Part shown: piece after piece, positions 42,948 through 52,594 of the stretch | Layout of the letters: each line of letters opens with the position of its first letter | Position numbering within the stretch: the first letter of the stretch is position 1 | The notes under the pieces: model-generated | Seen by the model: the letters and a program-made list of their open reading frames with translations, nothing else | The model's database searches: none | Told to the model about the DNA's origin: nothing | Assembly: GCA_023412195.1 (NCBI GenBank) | Contig: JAEYNZ010000140.1 | Location: 40,783-104,782 of the forward strand | From: Bacteroidota bacterium | Lineage (GTDB): Bacteria; Bacteroidota; Bacteroidia; Bacteroidales; Prolixibacteraceae | Length of the DNA: 64,000 bases | Direction of reading: 5' to 3' | Made by a program: the position numbers and the translations under genes

Positions 42948-45900
42948 TTAATCCATGAAATGAAACTGCTTTTCCACCTTCTGCTTTTTGTTTCTTTCCC
43001 CTTTTGTGGCAAGTACTCCATACATAACCGGCACGACGACCATTGTCACAATGGTAGAAAATGTCAATCCACCGATTACTGTAATACCCATTGGCCTCCA
43101 TAATTCAGCACCTTCACCTGTACTCAGTGCGAGTGGCAGCATACCCAGAATGGTAGTTGCAGCTGTCATGAGAACAGGCCGCAACCTCGATTTGCCTGAA
43201 ATGGCAATTGCCTCATTGAGTTCAATGCCCCTGTCTCGCATCAGGTTTGTAAAGTCAATTAATACTATTCCGTTTTTAACAACAATCCCAATGAGCAGCA
43301 CAGCACCCAGAGCAGCTACAAGGCTCAGTGTCGTACCGGTCAGTAAAAGGGCAATAACAACACCTGTAAATGCAAAAGGGATGGAGAACATTATAACAAA
43401 TGGCATGCTGAAAGATTCGAATTGGGAAGCCATTACAATAAATACAAGTATAAGGCTTATAATCATCAGTAACCCCAGATCCATAAATGCTTCCTGCTGT
43501 TCTTCATACGCACCTCCAACATTCAGCATCACCTCCTGTGGTACTTCCACATCACCAATGGCTTCATTTATCCTTCCAGCCAGCTCGCCTAAGGCAATTC
43601 TGTCGGGTTTGGCTGAAATTGTTACAAGACGTTCCCTGCGTTTATGTTCAATATTTGGTGGGGACCAGTATTCACCGATTTCACCCAGTTCCTTCAATTT
43701 TATGCGGCCCCCGGTTGGTGTCACTATGGATAGTTCCTCCAGATCGGTTATAGAACTTCTGAATTCTTCTTTTAACCTGACCCTGATATCATACTCCTCT
43801 CCCTCCTCTTTAAATTGAGACGCAATCATACCGCTGACCCTGTTACGGATGACTGATGATACCTGGGCGGTTGTCAGGCCATGCAAAGCAAGTTTATCAC
43901 GGTCAAGCACAAACTGCAATTCGGGTTTGTCACTTTTCCGGCTAACCTGAACGTCGATTGCCCCCGGAACCTGTTCCATCTTCAACCTTATTTCTTCAGC
44001 AAGTGCATTTGTAATGTCAAAGTTGTAGCCGTAAATTTCAACATCAACTGTATTTGTTGTTCCTCCCATACCCTGGCTTGAGGTAGATACAGTAAAACTT
44101 ACAACTTCTGGTAAGGCAGCTATTTCCTCCCTCAGCTGAGCAGCAATATCCCAAACTGAACGTTCCCGCTCATCAACAGGAGAAAGCCTAATCATGAAAT
44201 TAATCAGGTTTGAACCGGTAGACATGAACAGGGAAAACAATCCTCCTTCATCATCGGCACCTGAAGAAGCCGCCATAACTTGTACTTCGGGAATTTTTTC
44301 ACTTATTACATTTTCAAGATACCTGGTGGTTTTTATAGTTTCCTCCACCCTTGTCCCCGTTTGCAGTTCAATAGCCACTTGCACGCTGCTCTCATCCGAT
44401 TCAGGCATAAAATCGGTATCAATAAATTTGAGCAAAAACATGGATCCTGCGAAAATTACAAATGCAAACAGGAGAGTTAATAATTTATGTGAGAGTGCCC
44501 AACGAAGCGTAGATTCATAAAAATTATCCAGATTTGTTAAACCCCGTTCAATAGTCCTGTCGTAACTCAGGGGTCCGGGGTTCTTTTTTCTTGGGCGCAG
44601 CCTTAAAAATTTTGATGCCAGCATGGGTGTTAAGGAGATGGCAGCCAGTGTTGAAGTGACTACTGTGATGGTTACAATCCATCCAAGCTGTTTGAAGATC
44701 ACGCCTGTCATTCCACCTACCAGGGTTAAGGGAAAGAATACTGCAACCACTACAAGTGTGGTGACGATAACTGCCAGCCAGACTTCATTAGTAGCATAAA
44801 TTGCTGCTTCGCGGGGAGTAGCCCCTCGCTCAACATGACGGGTTATGTTTTCAAGGACAACGATGGCATCATCAACAACCATTCCGATTGCAATTGAAAG
44901 GGATGTAAGAGATATCACGTTGATTGAACCACCTGTAATATACAGGTAAAGAAAAGCAACAATCAGGGAAATTGGTATGGTAAGAACAATGATAAATGTT
45001 GCCCTCCATCTTCCAAGGAAGAAAAGCACTACCAGAACTACAAATAACAATGCCCACATCAATGTCTGTGAAAGGTTGCTGATTGACCCCTTTATGAAAT
45101 CAGAGGTATCCATGATCATGCTGATTTTAACATCAGGCGGAAGCTCCTTTTGAAGTTGCTCAATGCTATTCCTTACTTCACGTGCAACTTTCATCGTATT
45201 GGCACCTGATTGTTTCATCACGAACATGCGGAGTCCGGTTTCCCTGTTTATCTTTTCATCGAGCGAAAGGTCCTTAATTGAGTCACGGACAGTGGCAACA
45301 TCACGGATATAGACAGGTTTTCCAGCCATATTTCCAACCACCAGGCTTTCAATCCGGGAACTTGTACTGAATTCCCCCTGTACCCGTAACTGGTAATCGA
45401 TGGTTCCCATCTTAATATTTCCTGAGGGCAGGTTTATGTTTTCAGCAGCAATTGTGCTACCGATCTGTTCAATAGTCAGATGGTATGCATCAAGCAAACG
45501 TGGATCGGCATCGACATACACAACCCGCCGCGGTGCACCCATTAAACCAATAGAGCCAATGCCTTCAATCCGGTTCAAAGGATTTATTATCTTTTCATCC
45601 AGTAATTTTTCAAGCCCGGGGTAACTTTCCCTTGCAGTTACTGCATAGAAAACAATGGGCATCATACTGGTATTAAACTTAAAGATCATAGGCCGTTCAG
45701 CACCTTCAGGCAGAAAATCAACAATACGGTCAATGACATCGCGGATATCATTTGTCGCTTCATCAAGATTGGTCTCCCATTCAAATTCAAGATTGATTAC
45801 TGAAAGATTGTCGGAAGAAGTGGAAGTAATTTCTTTAAGCTTATCTACCGAATTGAGTGCATCTTCGATTGTACGTGTGATATTTGATTCAATATCTCCG

Positions 45901-46067
45901 GCATTTGCTCCTGCATATGTTGTCATTACGGATATATACGGAGGATCCATTTCGGGATACAAATCAACTGGAATCTGAACCAATGAGTAGATTCCCATTA
46001 CCATTAATCCCACAAAAATCATCATGGTGGTAATGGGATTATTAACAGCACTTTTATAAATATTCAT
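42948..46067 (-). CDS. RND-family efflux pump, AcrB/MexB-like
   Basis: The 1039-residue inner membrane pump has 12 expected helices and two large periplasmic loops. The proton-relay pair is intact in IGMVVDDAIVVLEN (DD, TM4), which favours the hydrophobe/amphiphile (HAE1) branch over the metal (HME) branch. Also visible are the N-terminal NPITTMMIFVGLMVMGIYSL and FIGLMGAPRRV-like porter segments. The operon order is tetR-tolC-MFP-RND-PII-like. Substrate unknown. Confidence 0.95.
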   Translation of the reverse strand: MNIYKSAVNNPITTMMIFVGLMVMGIYSLVQIPVDLYPEMDPPYISVMTTYAGANAGDIESNITRTIEDALNSVDKLKEITSTSSDNLSVINLEFEWETNLDEATNDIRDVIDRIVDFLPEGAERPMIFKFNTSMMPIVFYAVTARESYPGLEKLLDEKIINPLNRIEGIGSIGLMGAPRRVVYVDADPRLLDAYHLTIEQIGSTIAAENINLPSGNIKMGTIDYQLRVQGEFSTSSRIESLVVGNMAGKPVYIRDVATVRDSIKDLSLDEKINRETGLRMFVMKQSGANTMKVAREVRNSIEQLQKELPPDVKISMIMDTSDFIKGSISNLSQTLMWALLFVVLVVLFFLGRWRATFIIVLTIPISLIVAFLYLYITGGSINVISLTSLSIAIGMVVDDAIVVLENITRHVERGATPREAAIYATNEVWLAVIVTTLVVVAVFFPLTLVGGMTGVIFKQLGWIVTITVVTSTLAAISLTPMLASKFLRLRPRKKNPGPLSYDRTIERGLTNLDNFYESTLRWALSHKLLTLLFAFVIFAGSMFLLKFIDTDFMPESDESSVQVAIELQTGTRVEETIKTTRYLENVISEKIPEVQVMAASSGADDEGGLFSLFMSTGSNLINFMIRLSPVDERERSVWDIAAQLREEIAALPEVVSFTVSTSSQGMGGTTNTVDVEIYGYNFDITNALAEEIRLKMEQVPGAIDVQVSRKSDKPELQFVLDRDKLALHGLTTAQVSSVIRNRVSGMIASQFKEEGEEYDIRVRLKEEFRSSITDLEELSIVTPTGGRIKLKELGEIGEYWSPPNIEHKRRERLVTISAKPDRIALGELAGRINEAIGDVEVPQEVMLNVGGAYEEQQEAFMDLGLLMIISLILVFIVMASQFESFSMPFVIMFSIPFAFTGVVIALLLTGTTLSLVAALGAVLLIGIVVKNGIVLIDFTNLMRDRGIELNEAIAISGKSRLRPVLMTAATTILGMLPLALSTGEGAELWRPMGITVIGGLTFSTIVTMVVVPVMYGVLATKGERNKKQKVEKQFHFMD

Positions 46068-46099
46068 AACTGTTCGTTTAAAAATGTAATAAGAGTCCC

Positions 46100-47155
46100 T
46101 TAGTCTTTTACCTCAACAGGGACACCATCCAACAGGCGTGACTGGCCATATATGATCACCCGGTCACCGGGTTGAAGTTCATCGGCAAACACTTCTATAT
46201 AATCATCATATCTTTTGCCTGTGTTTACTGAAATACGCCTCGCGGTGCCATCTTGCTCCACAAAAAGATAACGCTGGTTTGAACCCTGCATTTTCAACAC
46301 AGCCATTGATGGCAATAGTATTGCCTGCTCCACATCAAGATTAAAGGTAATTCTTGAAAACATGCCCGGACGCAGAAGACCTTCACGGTTATCTACAAGT
46401 AATTCAACATTGAAAGTCCGGTTGGTTGCATCCACTACCGGATATATCCTGTTGATACTGGCTGTAAACTCCTTGTCTGGATAAACATCCACTTTAACAG
46501 AAGCCTCCATCCCTTTTTTTACCTGAGGGATATATCTTTCTGATAGCGGTACCATTGCCTTCAGACGGTCGATTTGAACGATGGAAAGCACTGCAGCTTT
46601 TCCGGCCTGGGTATTGGGTGCACCTGAAAACATTTCACCCGTTTCATAATATCTGCCCGAAATGATTCCATTGAACGGTGCAGTCAAACGTGTATTTTCT
46701 TTCATGAAATCCACATTTGACCTGGCTACATCATACTGAGTTTTTAATTGATCGTATTGTTGTTGTGGGATACTGCCATATCGTGACAAGGTATCGAGCC
46801 GGTTAAAGTCGAGCTCAAGATTTTTAAGCTGGACCTCTGCCTGGTGCAACTGCGTACGATCCATCTGTACCAGAGGAGTGCCTTTATTAACACGATCACC
46901 CACATCGGCAAATATTCCTTCTATTCGCCCCGGCGAAGCTGGTGCCAGATGTACCTCTTCAAATGGGTTCAGGTTAGCAGGATACTCTACAGAACGGACA
47001 ACCTCTCTTAGTTCAAGGTCCATCACCCTGACTGCTTCTCTTTTCACTGCTTCTTCCCCGCTTCCTGATTGACCATCCTGCTTCTTCTGGGTACAACCAT
47101 TCAAATAAAAAATGGAAAGCATGAGTGTCAAAGGAAGAATTGTTGTTGTTTTCAT
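46100..47155 (-). CDS. RND efflux periplasmic adaptor (membrane fusion lipoprotein)
   Basis: ATG 47155 is preferred over 47188 because it starts a lipoprotein signal (MKTTTILPLTLMLSIFYLNGC). The roughly 351-residue protein shows the lipoyl/barrel-sandwich halves (VHLAPASPGRIEGIFADVGD and ENTRLTAPFNGIISGRYYET), a helical hairpin between them and the beta-barrel domain (VKVDVYPDKEFTASINRIYP). It bridges the RND pump to the TolC protein encoded just upstream. Confidence 0.93.
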   Translation of the reverse strand: MKTTTILPLTLMLSIFYLNGCTQKKQDGQSGSGEEAVKREAVRVMDLELREVVRSVEYPANLNPFEEVHLAPASPGRIEGIFADVGDRVNKGTPLVQMDRTQLHQAEVQLKNLELDFNRLDTLSRYGSIPQQQYDQLKTQYDVARSNVDFMKENTRLTAPFNGIISGRYYETGEMFSGAPNTQAGKAAVLSIVQIDRLKAMVPLSERYIPQVKKGMEASVKVDVYPDKEFTASINRIYPVVDATNRTFNVELLVDNREGLLRPGMFSRITFNLDVEQAILLPSMAVLKMQGSNQRYLFVEQDGTARRISVNTGKRYDDYIEVFADELQPGDRVIIYGQSRLLDGVPVEVKD

Positions 47156-47231
47156 ATACTTAAAATTGTAAATTATCAATGGGACCATTTAGCTGAATGT
47201 AGAATCAGAAAAAAAATAATAATGAGCGATT

Positions 47232-48542
47232 TTAATTGGATAATAATTTTCCGGTTAAAGTTTCCAATGCATTCCTGGAACGTAGCACCTCGAGCAAGGA
47301 ATTCAGATATTCTGATTCTGCCTGCAAATAATTGCTGTCAGCAGTAGTAAGTTCCAGTCCTGAAATCATTCCCTGTTCAAATTTCCGCCTCAGATTAAGA
47401 TAAACCTCCCTTGAAACTTCAACATTCCTTTTTTGAGTTTCATAGTTTTCCCAGGCATTTTTAAGGTTAAACTGCATTTGCCGGAATTGAATATCAAGTT
47501 GTTCTTCCATCAATGCCTTGTTGTTTTTTGTGGTTTCCAGATCAATTTTTGCCTGCCTTACCTTTGACCGTCTTTCACCACTGGAAAAGACAGGTATATT
47601 CATCTGCAAGCCCACAATATGAGGGGGTGACATATCAAAGGCAGGTTTAAGCAATTTGTAGGTATAGTTATAAAAACCAGTAACTGTTGGAAGATATGCC
47701 GCCTTTTGCAGATCAATCTGCTTTTCGGTAAGTTCTTCCTGTACTTCCAGCAGCTGATAATCTGCATTCAGAGCCATCTCAAAACTTAAATCTGCGTCAG
47801 GACCTATCTCTTGTTCAATAATATCAACAAGATTATCTGTAAGTTCCAGTTCTGTTTCAGCTGTAACGCCAAGTTGTAACCGAAGCATGTTCTTTGCCAT
47901 CTCATACTGCCGCTCAGCCGATCTCACAGCATTAGAAAGTGAATTCACCTGAACCGACAATTGATCAAGTTCAAGTTTCTCCAACATCCCAACTCTGACA
48001 AGAGGCTCGGTTTTACGGAATACATCTTTGAGATTATCCGTATTGTTACGTAATATCTTTAATGATTCTTCTGACAATAAGGTTAAAAAATAGCTTTCCG
48101 TAACCTGACTGACAACATCCTGCTCTGTTCTCTTATGATTCTTCTCTGAAAGGATACGTCCAAGTTTTGCCAGTTGTATACCAACAATGTAGCTGCCATT
48201 AAAAATGAGCTGACCTACCTGAAGATTAAAGTTACTTGTAGGCCTGATAGGAATCTGTGTTGCCGGCATGTTTTCGTCAAACTGGATACTGATCTGAGCA
48301 CCCATTGCATTTGAATAATCAGCCGAAGCATTTACCTGCGGCAACCCGGCAGAGATGGCTTCCCTCAGGCGTTCTTGCGAATGGTCGATTGCCAGCCCCG
48401 AATTTTTGATGTTACGATTATACAACAATGCATGCTCACGGGCTGCAGAAATATCCAGAATCAGTTTATCCTGGGCATGTACTCTTCCTGCCAACAGGCA
48501 TAGTAAAATTATTGTAAACTTTATTATTTTCATGACTTTCAA
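47232..48542 (-). CDS. TolC-family outer membrane efflux protein
   Basis: The 436-residue protein has a signal peptide (ending GRVHAQ) and two repeated helical halves of the outer membrane efflux family (AREHALLYNRNIKNSGL ... LPQVNASADYSN; QKAAYLPTVTGFYNYTY ... RNVEVSREVYLNLRRKFEQG). It forms the exit duct of the tripartite pump. The start lies 14 bases after the tetR stop. Confidence 0.93.
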   Translation of the reverse strand: MKVMKIIKFTIILLCLLAGRVHAQDKLILDISAAREHALLYNRNIKNSGLAIDHSQERLREAISAGLPQVNASADYSNAMGAQISIQFDENMPATQIPIRPTSNFNLQVGQLIFNGSYIVGIQLAKLGRILSEKNHKRTEQDVVSQVTESYFLTLLSEESLKILRNNTDNLKDVFRKTEPLVRVGMLEKLELDQLSVQVNSLSNAVRSAERQYEMAKNMLRLQLGVTAETELELTDNLVDIIEQEIGPDADLSFEMALNADYQLLEVQEELTEKQIDLQKAAYLPTVTGFYNYTYKLLKPAFDMSPPHIVGLQMNIPVFSSGERRSKVRQAKIDLETTKNNKALMEEQLDIQFRQMQFNLKNAWENYETQKRNVEVSREVYLNLRRKFEQGMISGLELTTADSNYLQAESEYLNSLLEVLRSRNALETLTGKLLSN

Positions 48543-48556
48543 ATATTCTTTTGTTA

Positions 48557-49174
48557 TTAAAATACCTGATACTTATTTTCCAGCATTTTATCTATAATTT
48601 CAATGCCTTTTGAAGTGCTTATCCCACGCATGAAGTTTATAATCAGATTCCTGAATACCTCAGTATGATCGAACTGGTCTCTTGGAAATATTTTTTCTTC
48701 TGAAATGAGATTCATTTGCTCATGAAAGAGCTTGGAAACAATAGGAATGCTGATATCTTTTCTAAAAATCCCTTCTTCAAGTCCTTTATGCAGCAAAACA
48801 TATGTAATATTATATGCAGATTTTACATTTTCATTATGTACTGCACTATAAACTCCATAATAAAATTTCTTCAGATCTGAAAAAAATACCGGATTAATGG
48901 CATTCATAACCCTGATACCTTCTTGCATAAACACAAAAATGGTTTCAATAACATTCCCTGAACCTTCCATTAACTGCCGGTTTTTATCTTCCTGCTGTTG
49001 CGACAACACCACAAGAACTGTTTGTACCAAATCAGTTTTGTCTTTATACATTTCGTACATGGTCCTTTTTGAAATACCCAGAGCTGCAGCAATATCATCC
49101 ATCCTGACATTCCTGATTCCATACCTGAAAAACTGGCTGGTAGCTTCCTCTATTATTCTTTCACGCTGTTCCAT
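48557..49174 (-). CDS. TetR-family repressor of the efflux operon
   Basis: ATG 49174 (MEQRERIIEEATSQFF) is favoured over TTG 49180. About 205 residues: an N-terminal HTH (about 24-45, MDDIAAALGISKRTMYEMYKDK), then an all-helical ligand domain. As first gene of the efflux operon with a palindrome in its promoter it probably represses its own operon and is released by a pump substrate. Confidence 0.92.
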   Translation of the reverse strand: MEQRERIIEEATSQFFRYGIRNVRMDDIAAALGISKRTMYEMYKDKTDLVQTVLVVLSQQQEDKNRQLMEGSGNVIETIFVFMQEGIRVMNAINPVFFSDLKKFYYGVYSAVHNENVKSAYNITYVLLHKGLEEGIFRKDISIPIVSKLFHEQMNLISEEKIFPRDQFDHTEVFRNLIINFMRGISTSKGIEIIDKMLENKYQVF

Positions 49175-49184
49175 AATCAAGGGG

Positions 49185-49192
49185 CAAAGATA
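49185..49192 (-). promoter_or_regulatory. -7 promoter box of the efflux operon
   Basis: TATCTTTG on the minus strand lies 11 bases before ATG 49174, so the transcript would have a leader of only about 4-6 bases. A clear -33 TTTG is lacking, as expected if the promoter is regulated. Confidence 0.4.
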
Positions 49193-49195
49193 GAT

Positions 49196-49223
49196 GAAAA
49201 CTCAAAACACTTTGAAAGTTTTC
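49196..49223. promoter_or_regulatory. Candidate TetR operator
   Basis: An imperfect 28-bp palindrome with arms GAAAACT (49196-49202) and AGTTTTC (49217-49223) and near-symmetric CAAA/TTTG inside. It lies between the -7 box and the expected -33 region, where a bound repressor would block polymerase. Confidence 0.45.
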
Positions 49224-49634
49224 TGTAAATTGAGGATTTTTGACGGTAAAAGAAGGGAATGTTAAATTTAATATATCAAAAAAGCACGTCTTCTTATTGG
49301 ACACGCATTTATAATGGCTAGTATTGAATCAGACAAGAATTCATATGTATTTTAATGTGATTTGGTTTTGGTTAAAATATAAAAATGAAATTCATTGCCA
49401 TGACTTTTGCAGATTGTTAAAGACATCATTTGCCTGTTATGCTAAAAATCTGATTATAAACCATTATTCAGGGACCATGCAGCCACCTGGTGTTAATTCT
49501 AACAATATTTCATTTTCACAAGATGCCAATAAAAATGTCAGGAATAGTTAACGCTTACTAAACAATAAGTGTATCGTATGAGTTTATACAAAATAATGTT
49601 ACACCTGTATATGTGATTTAATACCTACAGATAA
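49224..49634. other. Intergenic stretch between divergent tetR and HMG-CoA reductase genes
   Basis: About 410 bases, AT-rich. A 75-codon frame at 49324-49551 has no recognisable start signal or family and is not accepted as a gene. No clear promoter for the reductase was identified. Confidence 0.5.
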
Positions 49635-50834
49635 ATGAAATTGCCAAAAAACAGGAAGGATGACTATTCCAGAACTGCCGTAAATATGCGTTCAGAATTT
49701 CTGGCCAGTAAACAAGGAGTGAAGTTTGAAAAACTGACAGATTGCACTATAGATCCGCAGCTTGCTAAAGGAAATATTGAGAACATCATAGGCTTTACAC
49801 AGGTGCCTACTGGCATTATAGGACCATTAAAAATTAATGGTGAATATGCTGCGGGCGATTTTTATGTTCCTTTAAGTACCACCGAAGGTGCCCTTGTATC
49901 TTCATTTAACAGAGGGGCAAGAGTTATATCCCTTTCCGGAGGAGCTAATGTTGTTGTTGTAAAAGATCAGATACAGCGGGCCCCTATGTTTGAACTCAAA
50001 AACCTGTTCAAGGCAGTTGAATTTGCAAAATGGGTAGATAAAAACTTCAACCTGCTCCAACAGGTTGCAGAAAGCACTACGAATAATGGCAAGCTTTTAA
50101 GTTTTAACTCTTTTATCCAGGGAAAAATTGTTTTTCTGAGACTAAACTTCTCTACCGGTGATGCCATGGGTATGAATATGATTTCCAAAGCTTCTCAAAA
50201 GGTATGTGAATATATTACCGGGCAATTCCCTGTAATACGATATTCACTCGAAAGCAATATGGCAGTAGATAAAAAACCCGCCCACATCAACAGCATCCTT
50301 GGAAGAGGAAAAACTGTAACTGCAGAGGTTATCCTAAAAAAGGAAATCATCTCACGCTTCCTGCATACAACTGCCCGGGAAATAGAAAATGCATATCACA
50401 GACAAGTAACAGGAGGTATGCTTGCAGGCACGATGGGTGTCAATGCGCATTTTTCAAATGCAATTGCTGCCATTTTTCTGGCATGCGGACAAGATTTAGC
50501 CAATATCAGTGAATCCTGCGTAGGATTTTCGTATACCGAATCTTTGAATGGAGACCTTTACGCATCAGTTAACCTGCCTTCGCTCGTGGTAGGTACTGTA
50601 GGAGGAGGTGTTTCATTGCCTACACAGAGGGAGTGCCTTGAACTTCTCGACTGTTATGGCAGTGGGAAAAGCAGAAAATTTGCCGAAATTGTTGCTGCCA
50701 CTGTACTGGCAGGTGAAATATCCCTGGCGGCATCCATTGTGGCAGGTGATTTTGTCAGTGCCCATGAAAAATACGGAAGGAATAAGCCGCAGCCCGAAAT
50801 AAATAACCGGAGTAAAGTAACTTTAGACGACTGA
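49635..50834 (+). CDS. Hydroxymethylglutaryl-CoA reductase
   Basis: Reduces HMG-CoA to mevalonate, the committing step of the mevalonate route to isoprenoids. The 399 residues comprise only the catalytic core. Expected catalytic residues are present: E84 (STTEGALVSS), K213 (VDKKPAHINSILGRGK), D287 (CGQDLANI) and H377 (SAHEKYGR). Further signatures are IIGFTQVPTGIIGPL (51-65) and TGDAMGMNMISK (174-185). The pattern resembles class I (archaeal/eukaryote-like) reductases more than class II. It stands alone, with no other mevalonate gene nearby. Confidence 0.9.
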   Translation: MKLPKNRKDDYSRTAVNMRSEFLASKQGVKFEKLTDCTIDPQLAKGNIENIIGFTQVPTGIIGPLKINGEYAAGDFYVPLSTTEGALVSSFNRGARVISLSGGANVVVVKDQIQRAPMFELKNLFKAVEFAKWVDKNFNLLQQVAESTTNNGKLLSFNSFIQGKIVFLRLNFSTGDAMGMNMISKASQKVCEYITGQFPVIRYSLESNMAVDKKPAHINSILGRGKTVTAEVILKKEIISRFLHTTAREIENAYHRQVTGGMLAGTMGVNAHFSNAIAAIFLACGQDLANISESCVGFSYTESLNGDLYASVNLPSLVVGTVGGGVSLPTQRECLELLDCYGSGKSRKFAEIVAATVLAGEISLAASIVAGDFVSAHEKYGRNKPQPEINNRSKVTLDD

Positions 50835-50970
50835 CAGGAAAAAAATTCATACGGATAAAAACTGTCTGCTGCTTAAGATGACTTCATTACAAAATATCAA
50901 GATGTTCCCGGGAATTTATCACCTTCTCCCTGATGAGCAGTGATTAACCTGTTTACAGGTATTGAATGCC

Positions 50971-51870
50971 TTAGAATAACCCTGATTTTTCAAATACATA
51001 AATGACAGAGCTCCCTTTTGATGGATTGATCATGCTTCTGAGCAGAGAAACTTTTCCATAAACAATTCCCTTTATAAATGCGAGGTGTGATTTTCTGTAC
51101 TTCTCGCTTAACATTGAAACATAAAATGAATCAAAGGGCATTGCATGGATCTTCCTGAGCAGGAAGTTATGCTTTTGACCAAATTTTTCCATTTGGTCAG
51201 GTGCAAAATGCCATAAATGCCTGGGCACATCCCATGCAGCCCATGAAGCTTTATAATGCCTTGCGTCGAGGGAAGTATAGTTAGGAAGAGCGATAATCAG
51301 TCTGCCATCCGGCTTCAGCAGTCTGAAGAAAACTTTCATATTCTCGTTGATATCATGAATATGCTCAAGGACATGCCATAATGTAATTACATCATAACTT
51401 TCCTTTCTAAAACGAAATAACTCCTCCACAGGATGTACCTCCAGTCCGAATTCCTTCATGCAAAATTCCCTTGCAGCCGGACTTTTTTCAGTACCCGTCA
51501 CTTCCCAGCCATGTTCCCTCATTTCATGAAGAAAATATCCTGTTCCCGTACCAATATCAAGAACATGGCCCTTTACAGACTCCTTCTCCACCAGTTTTCT
51601 TTTCCTGCCCAGCATGTATTTCCTTATGCGGTGATACAATATGTTCACCAAACCACTTGACGTATCTGAATGGGAGATATAGTTTTCAGACTGATAATAT
51701 TGGCCAATATCTTTTTCGTCAGGAGCGTTTTGGGTAATTTTCAACCCGCACTCCCGGCATGATACAATTTGAAACTCCTGCCCGGTAACAAAATAATCTT
51801 TACTGGTAATGTATGCTGAAAACTCATCAGAACTGCAAACAGGACATCTTTTAACCGGAAAGTCTGACAT
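50971..51870 (-). CDS. SAM-dependent methyltransferase with N-terminal zinc ribbon
   Basis: The 299-residue cytosolic protein has a zinc-ribbon-like knuckle with C9-x2-C12 and C38-x2-C41, followed by a class I methyltransferase fold: motif I VLDIGTGTGYF (103-113), acidic loop TGTEKS, and VITLWHVLEHI (about 159-169), typical of the Methyltransf_11/23 group acting on small molecules or sugars. It ends the ftsX-...-SIMPL gene run (5-base gap). Substrate unknown. Confidence 0.85.
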   Translation of the reverse strand: MSDFPVKRCPVCSSDEFSAYITSKDYFVTGQEFQIVSCRECGLKITQNAPDEKDIGQYYQSENYISHSDTSSGLVNILYHRIRKYMLGRKRKLVEKESVKGHVLDIGTGTGYFLHEMREHGWEVTGTEKSPAAREFCMKEFGLEVHPVEELFRFRKESYDVITLWHVLEHIHDINENMKVFFRLLKPDGRLIIALPNYTSLDARHYKASWAAWDVPRHLWHFAPDQMEKFGQKHNFLLRKIHAMPFDSFYVSMLSEKYRKSHLAFIKGIVYGKVSLLRSMINPSKGSSVIYVFEKSGLF

Positions 51871-51875
51871 ATCAA

Positions 51876-52574
51876 CTACTTGATTCTGAATTTGGCCATC
51901 ACTTCATATGAAATTGTAAGATTCTGAATCTGGTCGACACTTTCAGGAGCCATTTCAGCCGACATGCGCATATCTTTTGCCATCATGGGCCTGACATACC
52001 AGTCGTTGACTTCAGTAACCGAAAGTACCTCACCCAATTCTTCACCGAGGCTTTCTACAAGGTATGCGGCCTTTTCACGTGCATCTTTTAAAGCATTCAC
52101 CTTTACCTGCTTCCTGAAATGGTTAAAATTGGAATGGTTCAACTCACCAAAATTCATATACTTGATTCCCTTTGAATCCAGCAATCCTGAAAGCTGATTA
52201 ATTTTGGCAAAATCAGAAACTTTCACCTCCAGCTGTTTGCTGAACAGAAATTCCTTTCCCGGTTGCCGCCAGTAATTGCCGATGTTCTTCACCCTGATCA
52301 TATCTTTCTCTATCCCAGCTTTGCGAAGGCTTTTAACCAGAGCATCCTCAATTTCAGCAAGAGGAACTTTGGTTTTGTAATCTTTTGGCTCTTTTCTTTT
52401 TTCAAACTCTTCCTTCCAGTACTCCTCTATTCCTATAATTAAAACAATTTCATCAGGCTCTACTTCCATCTGAGCCATGCCTTTTACTTCAATATACCTC
52501 GTCTCAGATGTATTTTGTGATAACAGGCAATAAGGAATAAACACCATCAGGAAAACAAGCAGATGTTTCATCAT
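51876..52574 (-). CDS. Secreted SIMPL-domain (DUF541) protein
   Basis: The 232-residue protein has a signal peptide (about 1-20) and a SIMPL/DUF541 domain (YIEVKGMAQMEVEPDEIVL, then LEVKVSDFAKINQLSGLLDS and ALKDAREKAAYLVESLG). The family is periplasmic or envelope-associated and poorly understood. It lies between queA and the methyltransferase in the same direction. Confidence 0.85.
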   Translation of the reverse strand: MMKHLLVFLMVFIPYCLLSQNTSETRYIEVKGMAQMEVEPDEIVLIIGIEEYWKEEFEKRKEPKDYKTKVPLAEIEDALVKSLRKAGIEKDMIRVKNIGNYWRQPGKEFLFSKQLEVKVSDFAKINQLSGLLDSKGIKYMNFGELNHSNFNHFRKQVKVNALKDAREKAAYLVESLGEELGEVLSVTEVNDWYVRPMMAKDMRMSAEMAPESVDQIQNLTISYEVMAKFRIK

Positions 52575-52594
52575 TTCTGTATAATATTCACTAA

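Noticed and set aside
42988..43818. Long plus-strand frame (276 codons) opposite the RND pump gene
   Set aside because: It is an antisense shadow of a well-defined pump gene and its translation is Ser/Pro/Thr-rich without domains.
49324..49551. 75-codon plus-strand frame before the HMG-CoA reductase gene
   Set aside because: Composition is unlike a protein of this genome (many C, H, N, W), there is no start signal, and it is not supported by neighbours.
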